Made by a program: the position numbers and the translations under genes
In this document: piece by piece, positions 46,794-56,757 of the stretch
Position numbering within the stretch: the first letter of the stretch is position 1
How the letters are laid out: every line of letters starts with the position of its first letter
Origin: Calendula officinalis
Taxonomy: Eukaryota > Streptophyta > Magnoliopsida > Asterales > Asteraceae
NCBI GenBank assembly: GCA_963853835.1
Contig: OY970824.1
Span: 1,803,001 to 1,867,000, forward strand
Reading direction: 5' to 3'
Length of the DNA: 64,000 nucleotides
The notes under the pieces: model-generated
Seen by the model: the letters and a program-made list of their open reading frames with translations, nothing else
Told to the model about the DNA's origin: nothing
Database searches by the model: none

Positions 46794-47323
46794 CACACTC
46801 CGTCCCAAAAAAAACTTCTCATTTCGCTCTAAATTTTTATCCCACAAAAAACTTCTCATTTCCTATTTTTGATGGGCTCCACACAATAAAAAACTATTAT
46901 TACTAAAGATTCTACCACTAATATTCACTAATTATCTTTCTCTCTCCAACACAACCTTATATTTTAATCAAAAGTATTATCAATGACCCCACCACTAACT
47001 ACTCCCTCCGTCCCTAAATAAAGTTCCCATTTGTGTTGGGCACAACATTTTAGGAGATGGTTAGTGGTGGGGTATTTGGTATTACTTTTGAATAAAATAT
47101 AAGTTTTGATTGGAGAGAGGAAGTGTTTTAAGAGATAGTTAGTGGTGAAAGTATTGGTAATAATATTATTATATTAAGTGGGTCCCTTAAGTTTGAAAAA
47201 TTGGAACTTTATTTAGGGACAAAACTTGAAGGTGAAATGGGAACTTTATTAAGGGACGGAGGGAGTATCACCTAAAAACTTATGCAAAAGCCAAATGAGA
47301 AGTTTTTTGTGGGACGGAGGGAG
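46794..47323. mobile_element. Stowaway-like MITE, outer of a nested pair
   Basis: Left end CACACTCCGTCCC and right end GGGACGGAGGGAG are inverted and flanked by TA (46792-46793 and 47324-47325). The subterminal AAACTTCTCATTT / AAATGAGAAGTTT words are also inverted. A second Stowaway-like element (47002-47265) sits inside it. Confidence 0.75.
47002..47265. mobile_element. Stowaway-like MITE, inner of a nested pair
   Basis: The element is 264 bp with perfect CTCCCTCCGTCCCT.AATAAAG-type inverted ends and TA duplications at 47000-47001 and 47266-47267. Its right arm carries a second GGAACTTTATTTAGGGAC copy, an internal duplication of the terminus. Confidence 0.82.
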
Positions 47324-47357
47324 TATAATATATGAACAAAACTTTGCAGAAATAAAG

Positions 47358-48214
47358 GAGTCATTTGCATAAATAATATCATTTGTATCTGAATTGCACA
47401 ACTAATGTCATTTTTAAAACCTTTGCAAAAATAATGCTATCCCTTTATGACAAACCCGGATCCCATAGTATCCGGGCTTGGCAGACCCGGATCCCCCAAA
47501 GTCCTTTTGTACTTTCTGTGCCCCATGGTTGTACCCGGATCCCCTTAATACACCCTCTCTCTCTCCTCTTTTTCTTTCTCTCACTTCCGGAAAACGACAC
47601 CAACATCTTCCGTAGGAAGTCTCTATTTAGCCCCTATGCACACTCTCTCTCTTTGTTTTAGCCTCTCTCCTCTGCATTACCTTGAAAATTGAAATTTTTA
47701 TTTACTTTCTAGATTTTTTTACTTTTACTTATCTCGGAAAAATACATACACCAAATCAGAGAAACACTATTCCATCTATCTCTATTATCACAAATCTCGC
47801 CAGAATAGAAGAAACACAAAACCTTCTTATTTCTCTATTATTGGAGAAAACATTGATTACTGAAGATAGATGGAGAGGAGAGGTAAAAATAAAAAAGTTT
47901 TATAGAGTATCTCTAACAGGAGATAAAAGATAGATGGAGAAGAGAGAGAAAAGAGGTATGAAGAAGAGGGAGTGAAGAGAGAGAGAGGGGGGGAAAGATA
48001 GAGACATAGGAGGAGACGAGAGATGATGGAGTGAGGAGAGAGAAATTGGGGCACAGAAAGTACAAAAGAACTTTAGGGGATCCGGGTCTGCCACGCCCGG
48101 ATACTATGGGATCCGGGTTTGCCACAACGGGATAGCATTATTTTTGCAATGGTTTCGAAAATGATATTAGTTGTGTAATTCAGATACAAATGGCATTATT
48201 TATGCAAATGACTC
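47358..48214. mobile_element. Foldback Mutator-like element with purine/pyrimidine core
   Basis: The element is 857 bp with inverted arms of about 180 bp (left begins GAGTCATTTGCATAAATAAT) and a perfect 9 bp target duplication GAAATAAAG at 47349-47357 and 48215-48223. The arms contain several GGATCCGGGT words. The core has a CT-rich tract (about 47545-47670) opposed by a GA-rich tract (about 47925-48050). Open frames across it on both strands are not genes. Confidence 0.82.
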
Positions 48215-48223
48215 GAAATAAAG

Positions 48224-48945
48224 ACTGTCAATGTAATTTTTTAAAATTAAATGACAATTGCTGAAATTCAGTATATACACAAGGACGATTGGTGTAATTA
48301 CTCTAAATTTATTATCTAAAATTTATTTCGGAACAAAAAGTTATTTTTTTCCCCGTAAATTACATCTGGGCTAATAATCCAGCAAACTATAGCATGTTTT
48401 CTGAATGATGAAACAATATTAAAAAACTTATACATCGTATTTTATACCCATTCATATTTGTACTTGATAAGAAATTGTCATCAGCCCGTCATTTAGTCAT
48501 TGCTACTGAAAACTAGGCCCGTTCAAAACCAAAACCAAACCGCCCGGAATCGAACCGATATAACTCGATTTGGTCATGTTCGGTCCGGTCCAGCAATCAT
48601 GATCGTCCAACTTGCCATTTGCTGCTGGTATTATTTCCCTAGTTAAAATTACAACCAAAGATTTATTTAAAGTTTAAACTAATGGAGATATATATAAATG
48701 TATTTCTCGATGGGGAGAACAAGAGGGGAAAAAACATTTGGTTGATTTGATAAAAAAAACATGACACTATCATTACACCATCAATGCCTCATATCAAGAT
48801 CCACTTAAATCATACATTTTTTTACTACAAAAAAATTGATTTACATTTTACAGAATCGAAATTTGATGGGTGGATATCGATAACCAGTTACCCGAAATGG
48901 ATTTATCGTTTAATGAGTTAAATAAGTTGCGTTTTGTCACGAGCT
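48224..48945. other. Intergenic DNA between MITE and RPL4
   Basis: At about 48515-48600 is a fragment rich in GAACCGATATAACTCG-like words. It resembles part of the CCGG-rich sequence at 50820-51100, but no ends are visible. Otherwise I see nothing here. Confidence 0.4.
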
Positions 48946-50061
48946 TCATGCATCACTTGGTGGCAGCTCAATCTCCTCTGTTTCGGTTCCTGTTTTTCCA
49001 TAATGCAATCAGTTATGTAAATTGAATGATGCAATAAAATGATTATTTTTAGTTTAAGAACCTGGTTTCTGGCTTTTAGCTTATTTTATTTTGGACAATG
49101 GTGAAAACATGTATTTAAAACATTGCCCTTAACCCTACCATCAAACATGACCTAAATTCATTCGAATTAAGCATAAAACAAGCAATTAATAATACTCTTT
49201 GTTTTTTAATTTATTAATCATCTAACCTTGATCATCTTCTTCCTCTTCATAATCCTCACCATCATCAAACCCATAAGCATCATTCAAGTACTCCAATGCA
49301 GCTTTTGTAAACACCAATTTATCAGCATTCAAAATGTCAAACAAATTCAACGTTCTCGGAGTCAACATCTTCAAAGTCCCAATGTTTCTACTCGATAAGA
49401 TCACATTATCCGCAATTTCCGTCATAAAAAACATCGATTTCTCCTTCGGATCAATCCCCCATCTTTTCAGTGCCTCGATGAATTCCTTTGTTTTAGGTTT
49501 TTCGAATTTATCCCCAAATTCCTCCACCACGATTCCGTTCACGGCCGCGGAAGCCAATGCCGTCGATATCGCTAACCGTTTCTCCTTTTTATTGATCTTC
49601 ACGGACCAATCACGTGGTTTAGGGCCGAACACGACACCTCCGCCGGGCCGGAGCGGAGTCCGTTGAGACCCACGGCGAGCACGGCCGAGTTTTTTCTGCG
49701 GGAAGGGTTTTTTACCACCACCGCGAACCTCCGCGCGTGTGAGAGTTGAAGCTGTACCGCGCCGTTTGTTGTTTAGGTCGGTGGTGATTCCGCGGTGGAC
49801 GACGGCTCGTGCAGTGTCAGGGCTGGCGGATTTGAGGTTGAGTGTGGTTTCTCCGATTTTGGTGCCGTCGAAGGAGAGTACCGGAAGTGTGGCGAGTTCG
49901 GAGCGGATTACGGCGGTGGTGGTGCATTTTGGGAAGTGGGGTTTGATGAAGAGGGAAGTGGTTGGGGTTTGGTTTGAGGAAATGGAGAAAATTGAGGATG
50001 AAAGGAAGGAAATTGAAGATGGGGTTCTTGCGAAGGTCGCCATTGTTGTGTGAGAAAACAC
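48946..50061 (-). CDS. RPL4: Chloroplast 50S ribosomal protein L4
   Basis: The main exon 50061-49227 encodes a transit-like N-terminus (Ser/Thr/Pro-rich) and the L4 core: LPVLSFDGTKIGETTLNLK, AVVHRGITTDLNNKRRGTAS, TRAEVRGGGKKPFPQKK, GRARRGSQRTPLRPGGGVVF and GPKPRDWSVKINKKEKRLAI. L4 is an early assembly protein lining the exit tunnel of the plastid ribosome. The frame would stop at 49222 after DDQG, but a good donor (CAAG|GTTAG) precedes that stop, and a 44 bp exon at 48989-48946 with a matching acceptor (AACAG|GAACC) gives DDQGTETEEIELPPSDA. I therefore infer a two-exon, 292-residue protein. Start ATG could be 50061 or 50043 (MATFAR). Confidence 0.88.
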
Positions 50062-50343
50062 CGAATGAGTGTGTGCGTTATCCTATCCGCTTATGTTATT
50101 TGGGTTGGTTTAGAACCCGATCCATATCCCTAGTTCACCTACATATTTTCAAAATGGGGAATGAGAAAGTAAATGGTAGTGTCAATGTTTAGCAAATGAA
50201 TTCTTTCATTAATAGATCATTGTTTAATTTGAAGTATAGGTAATTTCATTAGGACATCTATAATATTAAATATATTAAAAAAAATGATAAACATGTAATA
50301 ACATATCAACTAACTTATAAACTTTCTTTTATATTAACTTATA

Positions 50344-50697
50344 TTACTTCTTATGTTACAAAATAAGTGATACACTTTCCTTTTCAGAGTGTTCTAAAAT
50401 AAGTGATACACTTTCCTTTTCAGGGTTTTCCAAAATAAGTGATACACTTTAAAAACTTACCTTATTTGGTAAAAAATTATGGGTCTCACATCTACTAACT
50501 ATCTCATTTAAAAAGTGAAATGACATATGTACATTTACTTTTACATTTAAACATCCTTAACCTCACTTTAATCAACATGTGTGAGACTCTTCTTCCACTA
50601 ACTATCCAATTTAATCTAATTGGACTTTCATTATGATATTTTGCCTCAAACAACGTGAATGCCAAAGTATATCACTTATTTTGAAACGAAGGAAGGG
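50344..50697. mobile_element. Stowaway-like MITE with internal 36 bp tandem repeats
   Basis: Left AAAATAAGTGATACACTTT and right AAAGTATATCACTTATTTT are inverted; the outer termini (CTTCTTATGTTAC and inverted CTTCCTTCGTTTC) are diverged. At 50360-50450 the word AAAATAAGTGATACACTTTC with its CTTTTCAG tail is repeated two and a half times. Target duplications are not certain. Confidence 0.55.
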
Positions 50698-50824
50698 TCC
50701 CATGTATAAGCTTTTGAAAAGTTTATAAACGATCTAAAGATATATAAATGCATAAAATGTCAAGCTAAATAAAATTTAATCTTGAAAAAACTCATAGTTA
50801 TTGACCTGTTTATATAATCATATG

Positions 50825-51104
50825 CACGGTTCAATAATTGAACCGAACCGGGAATCAAGAAAATGGTTTTGGCTGGACTTCGCTTGAACCGATGACACAC
50901 GGAACTGAACTGGACCGAGAACCGTCCGGATCCGAATCGAACCGATATTCGATAAAGTTTCTTCGGTTTTTTGTCGGTTTGGGGCACCGAATAGGATCGA
51001 GAATCGAATTTGCGTTAAAATTAGAACTCGGAACCGAACCGATATAGCTCGTTTCGGTCCATTTTGATCCACGATTTCGGTAGATTATCGATTCAGTTTA
51101 CACA
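50825..51104. mobile_element. Diverged CCGG-rich hAT-like element
   Basis: The interior words (GAACCGAACCGG, ATCGGTTC, CGGTCC) match the hAT-like elements at 2551, 22772 and 29932. The right end ACACATGCCT resembles GTGCACGCCT. A candidate imperfect 8 bp duplication (ATAATCAT left, ATCATCAT right) is weak, so the borders are approximate. Confidence 0.5.
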
Positions 51105-51528
51105 TGCCTATCATCATCTCTAGTAAGTTTTAAATAGATCCTCACTATACTTTATGAATCATGTTTTTAAACATATCTTTTAAACCATCATAGGAGATGT
51201 TGTAATATCAAAATGAGTTTTGATAATAGTAATAAGCCTAAGGTTGGCTATGAAAAATATTAAATGCATTAAAATTTATACATTAATCAATAAAAATTCT
51301 TGCATTTTAGATGTCACTTATCCATAAATTAAAATACAACTTTTCTAATGCATGTAATAATTTTTTACCCTAAATCAATCACATTATTATTCTTGATTGT
51401 ATAATGTTTTTTTTTTTCAAATTAAGACGTAATTTAACATGTAAATATCAGTTCACTATGTTTTGATATTTACTAATTGATTTATATCAAATACTAGAAA
51501 TAGAGCCCAACCCAAATACATAATCGCC

Positions 51529-51750
51529 AGCCTAGCTGGTCTGAGTCACTGAGTTTATACTCATGTGGGCTGCAGTTCGTGAGTTTGAATCCACTTGGGA
51601 GCGTTGCATTAGCGTAATTTAACTCATACCTTACATGGGCACATATGGGGAATTTTCCTTGGAAATCCCTTTGGGGGCTGAGTTTGTCCGCTTATGCGGA
51701 GCTCGAACTCGAGGTGCTCACTGAAAATTGCGAGTAGGCTTCTGTTATTT
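51529..51750 (+). mobile_element. tRNA-derived SINE-like element
   Basis: AGCCTAGCTGGTCTGAGTCA (A-box-like) and GTGAGTTTGAATCCAC (B-box-like) are spaced as in pol III promoters, followed by a roughly 150 bp body and a T-rich tail. No clear target duplication was found, so the borders are approximate. Confidence 0.55.
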
Positions 51751-52128
51751 CATTTCCCGTTTCCAATTCATTAACATTTAACACCACCGTTATTGATTTT
51801 TATGTCGTACTTTTGCAGTTCCATTTCTGTAACTTTTTGAATATTTTTGAATAGTTTAGTCGTCATTCAAAAGCTAAAGCTATTTTCTTCAATTTTTTGA
51901 TAAAAAATGAGCAACATGTCACTAACGTGGGTCCCACGACCCTTGTTCCCGTCAACCAATCTACCTACCATCACAATAATTCCTATTCGCCGGCACCGGC
52001 AGACAGTTACACACTCTTCTACTATCTACTGATTACGCTTCAGTAGCATAATCTGCAAATCCTTACACTCCGATTATTTAATCCGACGTCGAAGCTTATC
52101 GTCGTTTATCTCTTCCGGTGCCGTCACA

Positions 52129-55100
52129 ATGGAAGACGCAATCAATCTCGTTTACAAAAACGCAAACGAGCCGATCGAAGCTAGAGTCAACGATCTTCTC
52201 GCTCGTATGACTCTCAAAGAGAAATTAGGTCAAATGACTCAGATCGAACGCAGCGTTGCCACTCCTGAAGTCATCAGAGATCTCTGTATAGGTATGCGTA
52301 AGTGTGAATTGCCGAATTAAGTATTTACATGCAATTATTAGTTAGATTTTTTGGAATTTGTGCGGATTTGTTGGCAGGAAGTGTTTTGAGCGGTGGTGGA
52401 AGCAGGCCGTTCGAGAATGCAACGGCGTCGGATTGGGCGGACATGGTGGACGGACTCCAAAAAGGCGCCATGGAATCAAGGCTTGGTATTCCGATCTTCT
52501 ACGGCAGTGATTCTGTTCACGGCAATAACAATGTTTACGGCACAACTATTTTCCCTCACAATATTGGCCTTGGTGCTACCAGGTTGATGTTAAATTGCAT
52601 TAAATCGTTAAAATTGCTTATTACAATTGCGTATATATTAACCTCTGGTATTGTAATTTGATTCAATGTATTGCAGAGATCCAGATTTGGTTGAGAGGAT
52701 AGGTGCTGCTACTGCTCTGGAAACTAGGGCTAGTGGAGTTCAATATGCGTTTGCTCCTTGTGTTGCTGTAAGTTTATGATATGATCATCAAAATAGTTCA
52801 TCAATATAATTTTTTTTTAAATACTTTATAAGTGGCTGTATTTTGACTCTCTGAGCCATATATCCCAATTTCACCAGAACCTGATATTTGTGCTAAGAAA
52901 GCTTCAACGTTTCTTATAAGCGATCATAATCCACTTTTTAGAGATTATGCTATAATTTCTGTACTTACGGAAACTTCATTATCTTTTTGCTGATTAGTTG
53001 AATTAATGTTGGTAGGTAGGCAGAGATCCAAGATGGGGAAGATACTATGAAAGTTATAGTGAAGACACCCAATTAGTTAGAGAAATGACTTCATTAGTAA
53101 CAGGCTTGCAGGGAAAACCTCCCAGAGATCACCCAAATGGATACCCGTTTGTAGCTGGAAGGTAATAAAAAAGAAGTCAAGAACCATAATGATTTCTGTA
53201 GTAAATTACATAAATCGTCCCTGTGGTTTGTATGTAATTTTGGATTCGCCCTTCAACTTTTTTTAATCTCACGCATAGTCCCTAATTTTGAAAATTATAA
53301 CATCAAAGTTCCCCTAAAGCATAAAAGATCATAAAGTTTTTAGCACCATGTTGAAATTTAAATGATTATTTGATTTCAGAAACAATGTGATGGCATGTGC
53401 AAAACACTATGTTGGAGATGGAGGTACTGAAAAAGGGAAAAACGAAGGAAATACTACAATTTCATATGAAGATTTGGAGAACATTCACATGTTACCTTAT
53501 CCAGATTGTATTTCAAAGGGTGTTTGCACTGTTATGGCTTCATATTCTAGCTGGAATGGGACAAAAATGCACTCTCATCGTTATCTTTTAACCGATATTC
53601 TTAAAGAGAAATTAGGGTTTAAGGTAAGTATAATATGCCATTTCAAGGCCAGAAACAACCATCAAAGTCTAAATGATGACGTGGCAGCTAAAGTGTGTGG
53701 ATGACTTTTGACCATGTTGACTTTTTACAGGGTATTGTAATTTCAGATTGGGAAGCACTTGACCGATTCTACGATCCTCATGGATCAAACTACAGAAGTG
53801 CTGTTTCATCTGCAGTTAATGCAGGAATTGATATGGTATATATATATATATATACTATACATACAGCTCCCACAAATCAGATTATTTTGTTTTTACATAT
53901 TTAAAACTTGCAGGTAATGGTTCCGTTTAGATATCAACTGTTTTTAGAGGATTTAGCATATTTGGTAGAATCAGGAGATGTACCATTGGCAAGAATCGAT
54001 GATGCTGTTGAACGGATTCTGAGAGTGAAATTTGCTGCTGGACTATTTGAATACCCCATGACAGATAGATCCTTGTTTGATATTGTCGGCTGCAAGGTAC
54101 ACTTGTATATTTGTATGTTTAACCTTTATTTTCTTCAATATTTTTTATTTTATAAACATTTTATGTCCATTTAAATATGTATTTAGTTTGTCAAGTATGA
54201 TTACAGAAAATTTTATAACATCGGATGACTTTTAACATGTTTGATCCTTTTTTTAAGCTATTTATTTATTTTTAGAGATAAAAGATAACCTTAATTTAAT
54301 ATCACTGTGCAGCCACATAGAGAATTAGCACGTGATGCAGTTGGCAAGTCACTGGTTCTGTTGAAAAATGGCAAGGATCCAAATAAACCCTTTTTACCAC
54401 TAGATAAAAACGCCAAAAGGATTCTTGTTGCTGGGAAACATGCAGATGATTTGGGTTACCAATGTGGCGGTTGGACCGCCACATGGGAAGGAAAGAGTGG
54501 AAGAATCACAATTGGTAAGCGTGAATGAAATTTAACACAAAGTTTAGGGACTAAAAGCGTGATAGTCAAAAGGGTAAAATAGTCATTTTCAAATGTTTAA
54601 CAGTAGGGCCTGTTAAGTTTAACCAAAAGTGAAAGTGAGGACTAGTTCCGTAAATAGTTTCAGTAATAGACTATTTCATTACTTTTGACCAAACCGCAGG
54701 GATTATATATGTAATTTACTCTAAATTCTATGTTTAGGAACAACGATTCTTGACGCTATCAAAGAAGCAACCGGAGACAATACGGAAGTAATATACGAAG
54801 AAAACCCGACAATTAAAACCCTTTCTGAACAAGATTTCTCTTACGCGATCATAGCCGTTGGTGAAGCTCCATACGTGGAATCAGGCGGTGACAATTCAGA
54901 ACTCACAATCCCCTTCAATGGAAACGAATTATTAAAACTTGTTGCATCCAAAATCCCGACTCTTGCAATTCTAATATCGGGCAGGCCGTTGGTTCTAGAA
55001 CCATCCGTTTTAGACACTTTGGATGGACTAGTTGCTGCTTGGCTGCCCGGGACCGAAGGAAACGGGATCACCGATGTTATTTTTGGAGATTTTGAGTTTC

Positions 55101-55216
55101 ATGGCCGGCTTCCCGTTTCTTGGTTTAAATCGGTTGATCAACTGCCTATGCATGCTCATCAAAATTCATATGATCCTTTGTTTCCCATCGGGTATGGTCT
55201 AAAATCTAAAGTTTAA
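52129..55216 (+). CDS. GH3 beta-glucosidase / exo-1,3-1,4-beta-glucanase
   Basis: Nine exons (52129-52291, 52378-52582, 52677-52767, 53016-53161, 53380-53623, 53731-53835, 53914-54096, 54313-54514, 54738-55216) encode 605 residues with consistent phases. It is a two-domain family 3 glycoside hydrolase of the barley ExoI type, which trims glucose from cell-wall beta-glucans. Motifs are VYKNANEPIEARVNDLLARM, GLGATRDPDLVERIG, CAKHYVGDGG, the nucleophile Asp in GIVISDWEALDR, and SGGDNSELTIP, close to the expected acid/base Glu in the second domain. The end DPLFPIGYGL is complete. Unlike barley ExoI there is no signal peptide: the protein begins at the mature-like MEDAINLVYK, so a cytosolic form or a missing upstream exon is possible. 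Confidence 0.92.
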
Positions 55217-55457
55217 ACCTATATTTGTTAATCCGTTAGCTTATTTCTTTGTGTTTTTGTAATTTATTAATAGTTGTGTGGTATTACATGAGTTTAGGGT
55301 TTAATAAGTTTGTAATAAGTTGTAGTTTGTGACAAACCATTGGTTATGATTTGTGAATAAAATAAATGTACTTTATAAGTTATTAATAATGAGAGCATAT
55401 GCCTATGTTTCGCAGAGAGGATAAACATCATAATAATTATAAATAAAAGAAATTATT

Positions 55458-56429
55458 TTTTTTTGAAACGACAAATATATATATAAAAGGGGCCGGACTT
55501 AGCAAGAAACTAAGATGGCAAGTAACAAATTACAAATTACAAAGGAACCAAAAAGGGAGAAATTTCCCACTCAACCAAATTACAATTTAAATTACCCCTA
55601 TGTTTCAACCACAAAAATGAAGTCGAAATAATATCACCCGCGATACTCGAGTAGGATTTGTGTATATTGTTGAACACCTTCTCATTTCTCGCCTTCCACA
55701 CACACCAAAGCAAGCATTGTATTATAGTTGTTAATACCTTTTTTTGTTTGGGACAATTTCCCCAACTTCACCAAAATCGATGAGTTCTTTAACAGAGTGA
55801 AAATTCGGTAAAGGGATGCCACACCAATTAAAGACCCATGAAAGAACGGGAACATCTAATGAAGACATGTTCAGTGTCCTCTTCGCCATTATTGCATACT
55901 TTGCAGTTGACCGAATCAATACTAATTCCCCTTTTTTCTAAACATTTTGCTACCGGTATCCGATCCAAACCAGCTCTCCATGTAAAACAATTTGATTTGA
56001 GCGGGACAGTCTTTGACCAAGGCATATTGACATAACCGATGGAAGTTATTTTTTTTCTCAATCCAACGCCTCATATTTTGGACCGCAAAAGAACCGTCAC
56101 CTGATAATTTACAAGTTAACGTGTCGGGCAAGCTGGAGAGACTAACATCATTGATGAGATGTAATAAAGAGATGAAGCATGATTTAAATTTTTCAATGGC
56201 ATATATGTTTGGAAATCTCAATTGAAAAGGGCTGCCACCTAACCAATTATCTTTCCAAAACAAGAAAGACGTACCCGAGCCAACGCGTAGAGAGAAAGCA
56301 TCGAACAGGCCATAATTGAACTTTGATAGTTCCGATACAACCCTAGTGATGTTCCGCTGAACTTCCCGAAGCCATGACATGTTTGGGTTTAGATTTCAAA
56401 TTATGAATTGCCGAGATGACTTTTTTTCC
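55458..56429 (-). mobile_element. 5'-truncated LINE with RT zinc-binding domain remnant
   Basis: On the minus strand the sequence encodes, in broken frames, the end of a plant LINE: VGSGTSFLFWKDNWLGGSPF, CPAQIKLF-type text, then FTWRAGLDRIPVAKCLEKRG, CKVCNNGEEDTEHVFIRC (zf-RVT). It ends in a short poly-A at the low-coordinate side. A 17 bp target duplication AAATAAAAGAAATTATT lies at 55441-55457 and 56430-56446. Reverse transcriptase itself is missing, so the copy is dead on arrival. It lies between the GH3 gene and its decayed copy. Confidence 0.85.
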
Positions 56430-56757
56430 AAATAAAAGAAATTATTATTAATGAATAGTTGATTAGTAATTTCTATGATTCTTGGCTTTATTGTGCGACT
56501 TTTCAATTAAGAAGCACATCAATCATATTCTACCTACCCCTACTTCTACGTCGAAGTTTGTATTTATTCTACGTAAAATTGCAATAATTAAAATGATAGT
56601 TGTATTATTACTCAAATTTAGAATTAACGACTTATTGACTTGACTTCGTCAAGCTAAAATACCCGCCATTTATATCCCTCCTTCACACTCATCTTCTATC
56701 CACAACTAATACTTCACCTGCCAGAGTTTATTTTCCGGTTACCACCTTAACTCAACA

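Larger units (their letters stand above)
50062..52128. other. Intergenic region with MITE, CCGG-rich and SINE-like repeats
   Basis: No gene is seen. Contents are a Stowaway-like element (50344-50697), CCGG-rich hAT-like sequence (about 50825-51104), and a SINE-like unit (about 51529-51750). The last 100-150 bases before 52129 are the probable promoter and leader of the GH3 gene. Confidence 0.5.

Noticed and set aside
47857..48125. Overlapping Ser/Leu/Pro-rich minus-strand frames
   Set aside because: They arise from the GA-rich core of the foldback element at 47358-48214.
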